DNA of 51,059 nt from Budvicia aquatica DSM 5075 = ATCC 35567 (GTDB lineage: Bacteria; Pseudomonadota; Gammaproteobacteria; Enterobacterales; Enterobacteriaceae), in NCBI RefSeq assembly GCF_000427805.1, contig NZ_ATYS01000039.1, positions 1 to 51,059 of the forward strand. The letters are read 5' to 3'. The position numbers and the translations under genes are program-made. Under the pieces are notes generated by a model. The model worked only from the letters and a program-made list of their open reading frames with translations, was not told where the DNA came from and did not search any database. Below are positions 9,405-18,927 of this stretch, one piece after another. Within the stretch, counting starts at the first letter, position 1. Each line of letters begins with the position of its first letter.

Positions 9405-11918
9405 ATGAATAATAATGGACTCTATTTTACCTGCAAGGTGGGTGATCTCGCTGAAGAAACTTTTGCGGTCTACAAATTTACGCTCGAAGAAGCTTTGTCA
9501 GACCTCTATACCCTGGAGCTTTATGTTGCGACTAAAGAACCCCGCATTGATTTAGCGGCGCTGATCTGTAAGCGGGCTAATTTTAGCGTTTGGTCTGGTG
9601 GTGAGGCTCAGAGAACGATATCTGGCATAGTAGAAGGTATCGAGCAGGGTAAATCCGGTTTTCGCCGTACGATGTATAAAATCATTATCCGACCTCAGGC
9701 CTGGTTATTGACTCTGCGCAAAGATAGCCAAATTTTTCACTTTAAAAGTATTCCTCAGATCGCTGAGTCAATGTTTCAGTTCCATAACGTTCAGTTTGAA
9801 AAACAGTTTGCGGATGAACACGCCGTTCGGGAGTACGTGACTCAAAAACGTGAAACAGACTATCAGTTCTTGCAGCGCCTAACGGCTGAAGAAGGTATGA
9901 CATATTGGTTTGAGCAAAAAGATGAAGAGAACGCTCAGATTTTTTACTCAGATAGCCGGTTAGGCCAAAAGGCGGGTATAAGCCTGACTTATAATACCCA
10001 CCCTCAGTCAGCCGAAGCTGGCGATCTCATGAGCGATATAAGGTTTGCTGTCTATATGCGGTCTAATCAGGCCATTCATAAAGACAGAAACTATCTAAAG
10101 CCCGCCTATGAGCTAAAACATAAATCGGTTGCCGAAGGTGCGCAAAGCGGGGATGACCGCTTTACCGTATTTGAAAGTTTTGGCCGTTTTGCTGATGATT
10201 CTCCGGGTAAACCCTTTACTCAATATCGGCTTGATGCTTTGCAATCAGAGAGTGAACTAGGTAGTGCAACCACTAACTGTGTGAAATTAATGCCGGGTAA
10301 GATTTTCTCGTTAGCTGAACACCCAGACGCTAAAATGAATGTGGACTGGCAGGTCATTCGTATCCGCCATGAAGGTTCTTGCCCGCAAGCTTTAGAAGAA
10401 GAGTCAGATCAAGGGCCGACCTTTGTTAGCAATCAAGTTGAGTTTATTTCCTCTCAGAAAGAGTGGCGCCCGCCGTTTATTCATAAACCCGTGCCTGACT
10501 CTAACGAAATTGCTGAGGTTGTTGGCCCTTCAGGTGAAGAGATCCACACTAATGAACACGGTTGCGTAAAAGTACACTTCCACTGGAACCGTTATGATGC
10601 ACCTGATGATAAAGCTTCCGCATGGGTACGCGTATCTAACCAGTGGGCTGGTGGCGGTTACGGCAGCGTAACTTTACCAAGAATTGGCCATGAAGTGATG
10701 ATTACCTATGTTGATGGCGATATTGACCGGCCAATCGTTAGCGGTCGGCACTATAACAATGTCAATAAACCGCCTTATGCGCTTCCTGCCAATAAGACCA
10801 AAATGGTCTGGCGCTCTAAATCCCATAAAGCTGAGGGGTTTAATGAACTGTCATTTGAAGACGAAAGTGGTAAAGAAGAAGTTTATATCCATGGGCAAAA
10901 AGACTTTAACGCTTTAATTAATAACGACACCAGTTGGGATATCCGTAACGACCACAAAGCGAAAATTGGCAATAACAGTACTTGGGATATCACCGGTACT
11001 CATGATATCACGGTGACCGGTGCGACACGGATTAAAGCCGATGGCGGTAAGTCTGAAAGCATTGAAGGCGAGTCAAATCTTAAAGTCGGTGGTGCTTACG
11101 TAATAAAAACCGGTGATGAAGTCTCTATTGAGGCCGGGGCCAAGATTACGCTGGCAGCCGGGACTGAACTGACGATTAAAGCCGGTTCGCAATTTATCAC
11201 CTTAAAACCATCGGGCATTTTCACTTCGACACCGTTCAATATCGGCAGCGGCTCACCGGGAACAGGTAAAGGTCTTAATCTTAAAATGCCGGGCCTATTA
11301 GGGCTCTTGGCTGCACCAACGCTGATTCAAAAGGCCACTTTGCGCAAAAGTGTGCCTTACTGCGAAGAGTGTGAAAAATGTAAGAACGGTGAGTGTGATT
11401 TATCTGATACTCCGGCCACTGATGATAAATCAGAGATGTTGAAAGGAATGATTGCTGGCGGTGGATTTGGTGGCGGTATCGGTGCAGGTATGGCAGGCAT
11501 GGGAACTCCGGGCTTTGCCGGTGGATTAGGCGGTATGGGTGGCATGCCTGACTTAGGGTTTGGCGGCGGTTCGCCGATGGATATGGCTTCTGGTTTTATG
11601 AATGATTCAGGTCTGAGCTCTGGCATCAATATGGTGCAAGAGAAACTGGCACAGGCTCAGGATATGGTTGACGGAGCCAAAAGTTATGCCAGCAGTATGA
11701 TGAATGATGCCATGGGGAGCGTAAGTGGCATTGCCGGAAATGTTGGATCAGGTGCATCGAGTAGTATTGGAAACATGGCTGGATCAACCGGTGGTTTTGT
11801 GGGTGGGGTTAATCCAACCGGAATCGCTGGTAATATTAGTGGAAAAGCGACCGACCTCGCTAAAAATAAGATCAAGGGTATGACAACCGACGTAGTTAAA
11901 AAGAAACTCACGTTATAA
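9405..11918 (+). CDS. vgrG: VgrG (TssI) spike protein with Gly/Met-rich tail
   Basis: The 837-residue protein forms the trimeric T6SS spike. Residues 1 to about 365 are the gp27-like base. About 368-450 is the gp5 OB-fold (EIAEVVGPSGEEIHTNEHG onward, with GRVxVxFHW-type strands), and about 470-620 is the repetitive beta-helix needle rich in D/N/T/I/G repeats. After the needle comes a tail unusual for VgrG: four cysteines at 653, 656, 659 and 664 (CEECEKC then NGEC), then about 150 residues rich in Gly, Met, Ala and Ser with GGGFGGGIGAGMAGM-type runs. The Cys cluster looks like a small metal-binding knuckle. The tail may carry or thread cargo; its role is unknown. It lies 9 bases downstream of tssF with an AGGAG ribosome site. 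Confidence 0.93.
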   Translation: MNNNGLYFTCKVGDLAEETFAVYKFTLEEALSDLYTLELYVATKEPRIDLAALICKRANFSVWSGGEAQRTISGIVEGIEQGKSGFRRTMYKIIIRPQAWLLTLRKDSQIFHFKSIPQIAESMFQFHNVQFEKQFADEHAVREYVTQKRETDYQFLQRLTAEEGMTYWFEQKDEENAQIFYSDSRLGQKAGISLTYNTHPQSAEAGDLMSDIRFAVYMRSNQAIHKDRNYLKPAYELKHKSVAEGAQSGDDRFTVFESFGRFADDSPGKPFTQYRLDALQSESELGSATTNCVKLMPGKIFSLAEHPDAKMNVDWQVIRIRHEGSCPQALEEESDQGPTFVSNQVEFISSQKEWRPPFIHKPVPDSNEIAEVVGPSGEEIHTNEHGCVKVHFHWNRYDAPDDKASAWVRVSNQWAGGGYGSVTLPRIGHEVMITYVDGDIDRPIVSGRHYNNVNKPPYALPANKTKMVWRSKSHKAEGFNELSFEDESGKEEVYIHGQKDFNALINNDTSWDIRNDHKAKIGNNSTWDITGTHDITVTGATRIKADGGKSESIEGESNLKVGGAYVIKTGDEVSIEAGAKITLAAGTELTIKAGSQFITLKPSGIFTSTPFNIGSGSPGTGKGLNLKMPGLLGLLAAPTLIQKATLRKSVPYCEECEKCKNGECDLSDTPATDDKSEMLKGMIAGGGFGGGIGAGMAGMGTPGFAGGLGGMGGMPDLGFGGGSPMDMASGFMNDSGLSSGINMVQEKLAQAQDMVDGAKSYASSMMNDAMGSVSGIAGNVGSGASSSIGNMAGSTGGFVGGVNPTGIAGNISGKATDLAKNKIKGMTTDVVKKKLTL

Positions 11919-12027
11919 CGACAGAAGTAAAAGCACCATAGGCATGGCGCAGTGATGATTGTTTTTAGCCATTGCTGGTCCAGCCTCTAAAAAAAGAATA
12001 AAAAAATAGAAATAAAGGGAATATCTG

Positions 12028-12756
12028 ATGAATCCGCTGCCCCTTAGTCAATGGGTTGAAATAACCGCCACATCCAACATGCCACTGTATGCGGTATTGG
12101 CGAATACCGGCGAATCTCAAGCCGTCAAAGAGTATTACCTCCATGATGGTACGCAAACGCCTTATGGGCTGTATTCGGGTACGCCTTATGCTGACTGGTT
12201 TGAGGTTATGCCGATGATTGTGCCGATTAGCAACGGCAGCCCGTTTTTGAATTGGGTAGCCAATACGGAGCATAAAGATTGGGGCTGGCTGGCAAGGTCA
12301 CCGTTTAGTCTGGAGATGATTGCTGAACATATTCGGGGGTTGACGCAGGTGATTATGCCCGATGGTGATGCCGCCTTTTTCAGATACTGGGACGGGCAGT
12401 ACTTTTCATTTCATTTAGAATATTTAGGGCAAGAGTGGGCATCTATTTTGCCCGTATTTCCCTTCTACTGGGTCAATGGCCAGTATTTTACTTTTCAGGT
12501 CTCTGCTCAACCAGAACCCAAAGCGTTTCCTTGGTGGTCAGTACCCAAAGAGTTAATCAGAAACCTCATTAAACAAGACCAGACTCCAGCTCTTGTTCAT
12601 ATATTTCAGGTTCTTCAGGAAGACTACCCGGACATTTATTGGTCGATGGATGAAGATCTACTGAAAAATAAAATAGAGCATTTTTTAGATAATTCGTCGT
12701 GTGTTCTGGAAGACCTATTGAAGAACGTAATTCATCATTTGGAGAATGAACAATGA
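12028..12756 (+). CDS. DUF4123 effector adaptor/chaperone
   Basis: The 242-residue protein matches the DUF4123 family (Tap/Tec adaptors), which hold an effector on its VgrG before secretion. Diagnostic stretches are the LYAVLANTGE-type start, then WGWLARSPFSLEMIAEHIRG and MPDGDAAFFRYWDGQYFSFH, the aromatic-rich core that binds partners. Its position between vgrG and the Rhs genes is the standard one. The last four bases (ATGA) overlap the start of the next gene, so the two are translationally coupled and probably made in equal amounts. It should stay in the cytoplasm and not be part of the secreted arrow. Confidence 0.85.
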   Translation: MNPLPLSQWVEITATSNMPLYAVLANTGESQAVKEYYLHDGTQTPYGLYSGTPYADWFEVMPMIVPISNGSPFLNWVANTEHKDWGWLARSPFSLEMIAEHIRGLTQVIMPDGDAAFFRYWDGQYFSFHLEYLGQEWASILPVFPFYWVNGQYFTFQVSAQPEPKAFPWWSVPKELIRNLIKQDQTPALVHIFQVLQEDYPDIYWSMDEDLLKNKIEHFLDNSSCVLEDLLKNVIHHLENEQ

Positions 12757-13940
12757 CAAGCTACGGGATGGCAAGTTATGGATACCCCGCCAGAGGTGAC
12801 GCTAATTCATCTGGAGCAACATCGCAAAACTCTGATTATTTAAAAGGTAAGATCCCTAAGGTTGTTATTACGCCAGAGCAGCGTTTTACCGATGTATTAG
12901 CCAGCTTTAAAAACTGCTTTAGTGACTATAAAGACTGTACTGACTTTCCCTTACTGGGTAGCCTGTTGCTGATGGATCAGGAAGTTAAAGTTGGCGATAT
13001 GGAAATAACGAGAGGGCGAAGTGATGATAAGGAGATAACAGGAAAATTACCCTGTGGTAAAGATGGTCCGATTGTTGTTACTCATGCTTTTCAAGCCAAA
13101 GGCTATATTCCTATCGGTAAAGCAAAGTTTAAGGTTATCAAGAGAAAAGACTTAACACTGAAAGAAGAGCAATCTATTTGGATGGCTATGAGTGATAGCG
13201 GTGGTTTTGGTGGCTTTGATCTCTATGCTAAACCCTATTATCAGGATAAAACGGTTCTAGATAATCAGGAATTTGATGAATTTGGCATAGCGGAAATCAC
13301 GCTTGAACCCTGTGATGCTGGCTATTCATATCACATTATTATTAATCCAGATGCAAGCTTAGCCAGTAATGTTAAAGCGCTGGAAAGTTCATATGCAGAG
13401 CTCATTACTCAATCCTGCGCTTTACTTGAAACTGTTTGGAAAGATAAAGCCGAAGGTGGATACGGCCAATATCAGCAATGGATCGAGTTTGAACAGATGG
13501 GCGGTGTTAACTGGGATGCCGTAAGACAAGAGTTTATGTCTGCACTAGTGGATAAAGTACTGGAACTTTATGACACCGTTAAATTAATTTTTAATTGGGT
13601 ATCTCAACTTGATACTGAAAAATTATTAGAATATTTAAGTAAAGATGCCGTCGAAGAGTTAGAGAAATTATATAACAGTAGCAAGAAAGAAATATCAGAT
13701 ATGCTGGTTGTTCTGTCTGATGAAGTATTGGTTTTTATCTGTACTAAAGCATTATATTCCTATTTTTGTCTCCTTACGCCTCAGCAATTAGGCGAGTTTG
13801 CCGCTAAGGCAATTGGCGAAATTATTATAATGGTTGTCCTTTATACTGTGTTGCCCGGTGCTGTACTAAAAATCGCTTTAGAGGGATTAGATACCGTGGC
13901 AGGTTTTAATCCAACAACGGAATTAACCATTAATCAATAA
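12753..13940 (+). CDS. Stand-alone N-terminal partner of the Rhs effector
   Basis: I do not recognise a named domain in this 395-residue protein. It begins with a flexible Ser/Gly/Tyr-rich stretch. It has a beta-rich middle (about 90-210), a helical region (about 220-330) and a hydrophobic C-terminal segment with LGEFAAKAIGEIIIMVVLYT and a following membrane-like helix. In related Rhs proteins as I recall them, a similar segment (LTPxQxxEFxGxAxGxxxxxxLL) precedes the Rhs cage on the same polypeptide; here a stop and 11 bases separate it from the Rhs gene. I infer that it is the N-terminal half of the effector made separately, possibly helping the toxin cross a membrane. The ATGA overlap with the DUF4123 gene supports joint production. 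An independent partner of unknown function remains possible. Confidence 0.55.
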   Translation: MTSYGMASYGYPARGDANSSGATSQNSDYLKGKIPKVVITPEQRFTDVLASFKNCFSDYKDCTDFPLLGSLLLMDQEVKVGDMEITRGRSDDKEITGKLPCGKDGPIVVTHAFQAKGYIPIGKAKFKVIKRKDLTLKEEQSIWMAMSDSGGFGGFDLYAKPYYQDKTVLDNQEFDEFGIAEITLEPCDAGYSYHIIINPDASLASNVKALESSYAELITQSCALLETVWKDKAEGGYGQYQQWIEFEQMGGVNWDAVRQEFMSALVDKVLELYDTVKLIFNWVSQLDTEKLLEYLSKDAVEELEKLYNSSKKEISDMLVVLSDEVLVFICTKALYSYFCLLTPQQLGEFAAKAIGEIIIMVVLYTVLPGAVLKIALEGLDTVAGFNPTTELTINQ

Positions 13941-13951
13941 GGATATTAATA

Positions 13952-16900
13952 ATGAAAGCAATTTTTAAAGGGGCAGGGAAAAACGCGAGTGAACTCGTTA
14001 AGGTTTGTAAGAAGTTTATACAAATCGCCGAAGAGCACAATCCTGGCATGAAAGTGAGAGATCATATTCGAACTCTCAGACAAAAGATTGATACAAATAA
14101 ACATGCCAATGTAAATTCTAAAGTTCCAGAAGTCACCAATAATAAAAATAGCAGCTTACCTAATGAGCTGGATAATAAGCACAAGATCGAGTTAAAAGAT
14201 GATACGCCTGATGCCAGTATCACAGGGAAGGATGCCAATGGTAATCCGACTCAGTCGGCACCTGAAACCCCTGTTGATGGCGATCCGATTTCTTTATGCT
14301 CTGGAGAAGAATTACTTTCTATCTCTGAAGGTAAGTTATTAGGTCTTTTACCGATGGAATGGAGCCGCTTCTACCGTACTAGTGCGAGTGAAATAAATAA
14401 GGGGCTGGGCTATGGTTGGAGCCATTCTTTATCCCATTATTTAACGTTTGCCAATGATAAAATTTTCTGGTCCGATCATGAAAATAAGACTACTGAGTTC
14501 CCGGCGCTGACTGCTGATACCTTAGTCGTCACCAATAAATTAGCTAAAGCAGCTATTTCATTTGGCGATCGGTATGAGAGTTATATCGTGACCTTTTCTA
14601 ACGGTCAGGGTAAATATCACTTTGAACGGGAAGGCAGCTATGCACGGTTAGTCGCCATTAGTGATAAGTATCATAATACCGTTACGGTTCATTACACGTC
14701 TGAAGGCTATCTTAGCCATATTAAGAATGATACCTGTCGAATTTACTTTTCGTATAACTCATTAAATCTGATTGAGCAGGTGGCTCTGCAACGATATGAA
14801 TCTGATAATCAGCATAATGAGTTCACATGGGTTTCAAAATCAGTTTTAGCCCGCTATGAATATAATTCTTTATTACAACTCGCTTGTGCGAGTAACGGTA
14901 ATAACGAAAAAGAGCGTTATGAGTATGACGATCAGAATGTAATTATAAGCCGAGAACTGAGCGGTGGTGCGATTTTTCACTGGCAGTGGGAAGGTGAAGG
15001 AAAATCGGCTCGTTGTATCAGGCAATATAGTAATTTTGATAATTTCGATACCCAGTACGAATGGAATGATGAAACCAAAACCGTCAAATTGACGCGTAGT
15101 GACGGTAGTCAGCAAGTTTACCAACATGATAGTAACGCTCGTCTGATTTATGAAAAAGCCGCCGACGGGGCCGAAACCTTTAAAGAGTACGATGATAAAG
15201 GACAACTGGTTAAAATTACTGACCCTCTGGGAAAAGTTTCACAGTATTTTTATGATGATAGCGGCAATGTCAGTGCAAGTGTTAACCCCGATCGGCAAGT
15301 AACAAATTACGTCCATTTTCTGGGGGCCGTAAAACGCGTTTCTGTCGGTGAGGGGAAATCGACAAGAATTTGGTTAAATACCATTAACCAACATGGCGAA
15401 ATCGTTGCAGCTAAAGACCCATCAGGTTGTGTAACGCGTTATTCGTTTTACGATAACGGTAAGATAGAGAGCGTGACTTACCCGGATGGTGTTCAAACAC
15501 AGTATTTATGGGATAGCGTCGGGCGGCTAGTCGAAGAAAAGAGCAGTACTGGGGCATTATCTTATTATCGTTATGATGACTACGGTGTTAATCCCGTTCA
15601 GGTCGAAGATGAAAGCGGCAACGTTACTTTATATCAATGGGATTCATTAGGCCGTTTATTAAAGTGTACTTATCCCGACGGACGGAGTAGAGAATACCAA
15701 TACAATCCTTACGGTAAAGTGACTCAGCTTACTGATGAAGCAGGTCGAATTACTGCTTATGAATATGCGGCACCTCTGCATTTATTAACGCATAAAACCT
15801 TGCCTGACGGCAGCGTTCTAAAATACCGGTATAACAATATTCACCTTCAGGTCAGCGAGATTGAAAACCAGAAGGGGGAAGTTTATCAGCTTCGTTATAC
15901 TGCAACGGGCCTTATCAGCGAAGAGATTGGTTTTGATAACATCAAGACCACCTACGCTTATGATTTAAGCGGCCACCTTATTGAGAAGTGTGAGTTTGGC
16001 GATCGGCATGACGAAGAGCCGTTTATCACGCAATACGTTCGCGATCCGATGGGACGTTTGCTGAGTAAAATTCTTCCCGATGGGACTGAAGAACAATACA
16101 GCTATGATGATTTTGGCCAACTGACCAAAATTAAGTCTGACCAACAGTTGCTGGTTTGGGAATATGATATTGCCGGGCGTTTGACTGCAGAGCATCAGAA
16201 CTGGGCGACGATCCGCCATCGTTATCATGAAGAGAGCGGAAAGCTATCCGGTACGCGATTGCCGGACGGGCAGTGGCTGGAATACCACCATCGTGACGGC
16301 CAGCTAAGGGGAATGACGCTCGACAGTCAGCCGCTAGCCGCGTTTGATTATAACAACAGCGGTAGGGAACGGGAGCGTCGGCAGGGAAACGGACTGATTA
16401 ATCGTTATCAATATGACGATATGGGGCGCTTGTCTCAGCATTATTTACGCGAAGGGATGGGTTTTGATGATAATCCTCAAATCCTTTGGAAACAGGACTA
16501 TCGTTATCAGGCTGATAACGAACTGTCGCAGGTTATCGGTAATAACGCCCGACGCTATAGCTATGATGATATCGGGCAATTAATCTCGAGCAGCAATCCA
16601 GATGCCAATCAGGAAGATCGCCACGCAGATCGTGTTGAAACCTTTAGCTATGATGCCGCAGGCAACCGGATTAGTGCAGAAAACAGCGCGGCCGGTAACC
16701 GTTTAGCCTTCTTTGGCGATCGCCATTTTGAGTATGACCGGTTTGGTAATCTGATTGCCGAACGCCGAGGCACTGCGCATAAATTACTGACCACCTATGA
16801 ATATGACTGCCGTCACCGGTTAATTAAGCATGTTTCGCCCAATGGTCGAGTATCTACCTATACCTATGATGCCTTTAACCGACGTACCAGTAAGACGGTT

Positions 16901-17773
16901 GAGGGTAAGAAGACCGAGTTTATCTGGCAGGGCAGTAAGCTGATTGCTGAGTGTTCTGATAAAGATACGGTCTGGCGTAGTTATGTGTATGAACCCGGCA
17001 GTCATCGACCTCTGGTGCTGGTTGAAGGAAATGCAAAAAAGAATCAGAAAACCCGAACGTTTTGGTATCAAAATGATTATCTGGGTACACCGCATAGCCT
17101 GACGGATAGTTTAGGTGGATTGGTTTATAGCTGTACCTATAATGCCTATGGGCAGGTTCAAACCGAAACTCAACATCAGCAGGAAGAGCGCGGGTTGAGA
17201 GTGGAGACCAATCTTCGGTTTCAGGGGCAGTATGCGGATGAAGAAACCGGGCTCTTTTACAATTTAAATCGGTATTATGATCCGGCCTTGGGGCGGTATT
17301 TGACAGCGGACCCGATAGGGCTGGATGGTGGGTTGAATCCTTACGTTTATGTCAATGGAAATCCAGTAAGCTGGATAGATCCGTTGGGGTTGAGCCCGAT
17401 TAATACTACACCATCAATGACACCAGAACCTACCGTCAGCTCTCCCAATGGTAGTGTCTCAGTTCCCGAACCTGAATTTAAGCCAGATTTTATTGTCTCA
17501 CCGAACGGAACTGTTATGCCTACCAGCAAGGATGTAAATTTAGTTGATGCCCAACAAGAAGGCGGCTCGTGGTTTCAAATTCACAATACACATAATGATA
17601 TGAAAGTTAATAGTGTTCCACATACTCATTTCCCTACCATTCATTTAAAAAGCATTGTTAGGGAAATAAAGAAAACAGATGGGGCAGACCTTGATAAAGC
17701 AGATAAATTGCTCCGTGATGGAACAATGAGAGAACGAATCGGTAGAAAAGATCGAGGGGGACCAATAAAATGA
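13952..17773 (+). CDS. Rhs-family T6SS effector, full-length, unassigned toxin tip
   Basis: The 1273-residue Rhs toxin has a polar N-terminal region (1 to about 105), the cage start PVDGDPISLCSGEELLSI and LPMEWSRFYRTS, and many YD repeats (such as YEYDDQ and YSYDDFGQL) that wind into a cocoon. The conserved core end has DPIGL at 1120-1124, 18 residues, then DPLGL at 1143-1147. This paired motif is where T6SS Rhs proteins cut off their C-terminal toxin. The tip (1148-1273) is unique: a Pro-rich linker, then HNTHNDMK and PHTHFPTIH with clustered histidines, and a basic end (RERIGRKDRGG). I cannot name this toxin family; the histidines hint at a nuclease. No PAAR domain is fused; the separate PAAR protein would have to serve. 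The stop overlaps the immunity gene by ATGA. Confidence 0.92.
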   Translation: MKAIFKGAGKNASELVKVCKKFIQIAEEHNPGMKVRDHIRTLRQKIDTNKHANVNSKVPEVTNNKNSSLPNELDNKHKIELKDDTPDASITGKDANGNPTQSAPETPVDGDPISLCSGEELLSISEGKLLGLLPMEWSRFYRTSASEINKGLGYGWSHSLSHYLTFANDKIFWSDHENKTTEFPALTADTLVVTNKLAKAAISFGDRYESYIVTFSNGQGKYHFEREGSYARLVAISDKYHNTVTVHYTSEGYLSHIKNDTCRIYFSYNSLNLIEQVALQRYESDNQHNEFTWVSKSVLARYEYNSLLQLACASNGNNEKERYEYDDQNVIISRELSGGAIFHWQWEGEGKSARCIRQYSNFDNFDTQYEWNDETKTVKLTRSDGSQQVYQHDSNARLIYEKAADGAETFKEYDDKGQLVKITDPLGKVSQYFYDDSGNVSASVNPDRQVTNYVHFLGAVKRVSVGEGKSTRIWLNTINQHGEIVAAKDPSGCVTRYSFYDNGKIESVTYPDGVQTQYLWDSVGRLVEEKSSTGALSYYRYDDYGVNPVQVEDESGNVTLYQWDSLGRLLKCTYPDGRSREYQYNPYGKVTQLTDEAGRITAYEYAAPLHLLTHKTLPDGSVLKYRYNNIHLQVSEIENQKGEVYQLRYTATGLISEEIGFDNIKTTYAYDLSGHLIEKCEFGDRHDEEPFITQYVRDPMGRLLSKILPDGTEEQYSYDDFGQLTKIKSDQQLLVWEYDIAGRLTAEHQNWATIRHRYHEESGKLSGTRLPDGQWLEYHHRDGQLRGMTLDSQPLAAFDYNNSGRERERRQGNGLINRYQYDDMGRLSQHYLREGMGFDDNPQILWKQDYRYQADNELSQVIGNNARRYSYDDIGQLISSSNPDANQEDRHADRVETFSYDAAGNRISAENSAAGNRLAFFGDRHFEYDRFGNLIAERRGTAHKLLTTYEYDCRHRLIKHVSPNGRVSTYTYDAFNRRTSKTVEGKKTEFIWQGSKLIAECSDKDTVWRSYVYEPGSHRPLVLVEGNAKKNQKTRTFWYQNDYLGTPHSLTDSLGGLVYSCTYNAYGQVQTETQHQQEERGLRVETNLRFQGQYADEETGLFYNLNRYYDPALGRYLTADPIGLDGGLNPYVYVNGNPVSWIDPLGLSPINTTPSMTPEPTVSSPNGSVSVPEPEFKPDFIVSPNGTVMPTSKDVNLVDAQQEGGSWFQIHNTHNDMKVNSVPHTHFPTIHLKSIVREIKKTDGADLDKADKLLRDGTMRERIGRKDRGGPIK

Positions 17774-18165
17774 GTCAATTTATTTTAATTCCTATTAAAT
17801 TAAAATATGAGGATAATCTAAATCATCTTGATTTTCTTTCTCCTGTAGATAGTAAGTTTTTAGAAGATATTTCCCATTGTTTAGATCTGTACAGTAAAAA
17901 TTTTCATCTCTATACAGTAAATGATTTTGATAGCATTTGCATGGACGCTCAACAAAGTTTAGCCGAAGGAAAAAGCATAGAAGATACAAATCTATTCTTT
18001 ATTCTGAATGTTATCCTAAAAATCACAACTGAATTTTTTGTATGGTACGGAAATGAATATCATGAGTTGGATATTGTGACAACCATGGATAAAGCTATCG
18101 AAAATATAGTGGAATCGTTAAAAAATAGTAGTGGTGAAATATATCTTCATTATAAATGTAGTTGA
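17770..18165 (+). CDS. Candidate immunity protein of the full Rhs toxin
   Basis: The 131-residue acidic protein is encoded in a 4-base overlap (ATGA) directly after the Rhs tip, the position of an Rhs immunity gene. It is AT-rich like the other cassette genes. It shows no signal peptide or membrane segment, so it would act in the cytoplasm, which suits a toxin with a cytoplasmic target such as nucleic acid. I do not recognise its family. A strong hairpin terminator follows it at 18171-18208. Confidence 0.65.
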   Translation: MSQFILIPIKLKYEDNLNHLDFLSPVDSKFLEDISHCLDLYSKNFHLYTVNDFDSICMDAQQSLAEGKSIEDTNLFFILNVILKITTEFFVWYGNEYHELDIVTTMDKAIENIVESLKNSSGEIYLHYKCS

Positions 18166-18170
18166 ATAAT

Positions 18171-18208
18171 AATATCTGGAAAGAGTGTCCGATCTTTCCA
18201 GATATTTT
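18171..18208 (+). terminator. Rho-independent terminator of the effector operon
   Basis: A 13-bp perfect stem (aatatctggaaag and its complement ctttccagatatt) encloses a 10-base loop, followed by TT and an AT-rich stretch. It stands 6 bases after the Rhs immunity stop codon and closes the PAAR-to-immunity operon. Confidence 0.75.
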
Positions 18209-18342
18209 ACTTATTTACTCTGTAATTTAATAACCATTCGACAAAGTTTAGGCTAATAATTACCGACTTACTGGTAGTAAATCCCAATGCTTCCAGCTAG
18301 TAGCCAATGGTGTAATAGCGTTTTGTTTTAACTTCTTTTTTA

Positions 18343-18927
18343 ATGGAGACCAATCTTCGGTTTCAGGGGCAGTATGCCGATGAAGAGACTGGACTTCATT
18401 ACAACCTGAATCGGTATTATGATCCGGCCTTGGGGCGGTATTTGACGGCTGACCCGATTAAGTTGGCGGGTGGGTTGAATCCTTACGTTTATGTTGATGG
18501 AAACCCTGTGAACTGGGTAGACCCGCTGGGGTTGAAGGGAATGCCGGGTTCCGAGACGAAGCCAACTGGCGATAGAAGTCCTGAGCCTACAGATGGGTCT
18601 CAAAGACATCGAGTTACCAAAGGCGCAGATGTCACTCCTGAAATAATTCAGGACGCTTTAAAAGGAGACTCGATGAAAACAGTTCAAGGTGAGGTATCCT
18701 TGCCTGTAGTTCAACGTTATGTAGATAAATTACTGAACGGTGAAGTTCCTCCGCTAATAAAAGTTGATGGGGACGTTATTGTTGAGGGTAATCATCGTTA
18801 TGTAGCCGGAAAAATAGTGGGGCTAATTTCTGAATCAACACCTGGGGTGGTATCTCCTAGTCGAATACCATTGATAAAATTAATGTCAAATACCAAAATA
18901 GACCCTATCGATTGGAGTAACCATTGA
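18343..18927 (+). CDS. Orphan Rhs tip 1: core end plus ParB-like toxin
   Basis: The first 63 residues are the last part of the Rhs core ([16 protein letters not shown] through DPIKL and DPLGL), nearly identical in DNA to the main Rhs gene. The rest is a new toxin end of about 130 residues. It holds [19 protein letters not shown] and [20 protein letters not shown], which resemble the ParB/sulfiredoxin-fold core (PI-V-DG-IVDG-HR-A). The equivalent protein at 24832-25437 is a clear homologue. An in-frame ATG exists at 18343 but no clear ribosome site, so expression is doubtful; the cassette may serve as a donor for exchange into the full Rhs gene. A pentapeptide-repeat immunity gene follows directly, with stop and start sharing one base. 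Confidence 0.7.
   Translation: METNLRFQGQYADEETGLHYNLNRYYDPALGRYLTADPIKLAGGLNPYVYVDGNPVNWVDPLGLKGMPGSETKPTGDRSPEPTDGSQRHRVTKGADVTPEIIQDALKGDSMKTVQGEVSLPVVQRYVDKLLNGEVPPLIKVDGDVIVEGNHRYVAGKIVGLISESTPGVVSPSRIPLIKLMSNTKIDPIDWSNH

Noticed and set aside
11357..11911. Minus-strand Pro-rich ORFs opposite the VgrG tail
   Set aside because: They are the mirror of Gly-rich codons in vgrG; composition follows from the other strand and there is no start signal.
16820..17095. Minus-strand ORF opposite the Rhs core
   Set aside because: It is a shadow of the conserved Rhs core; no independent signal.
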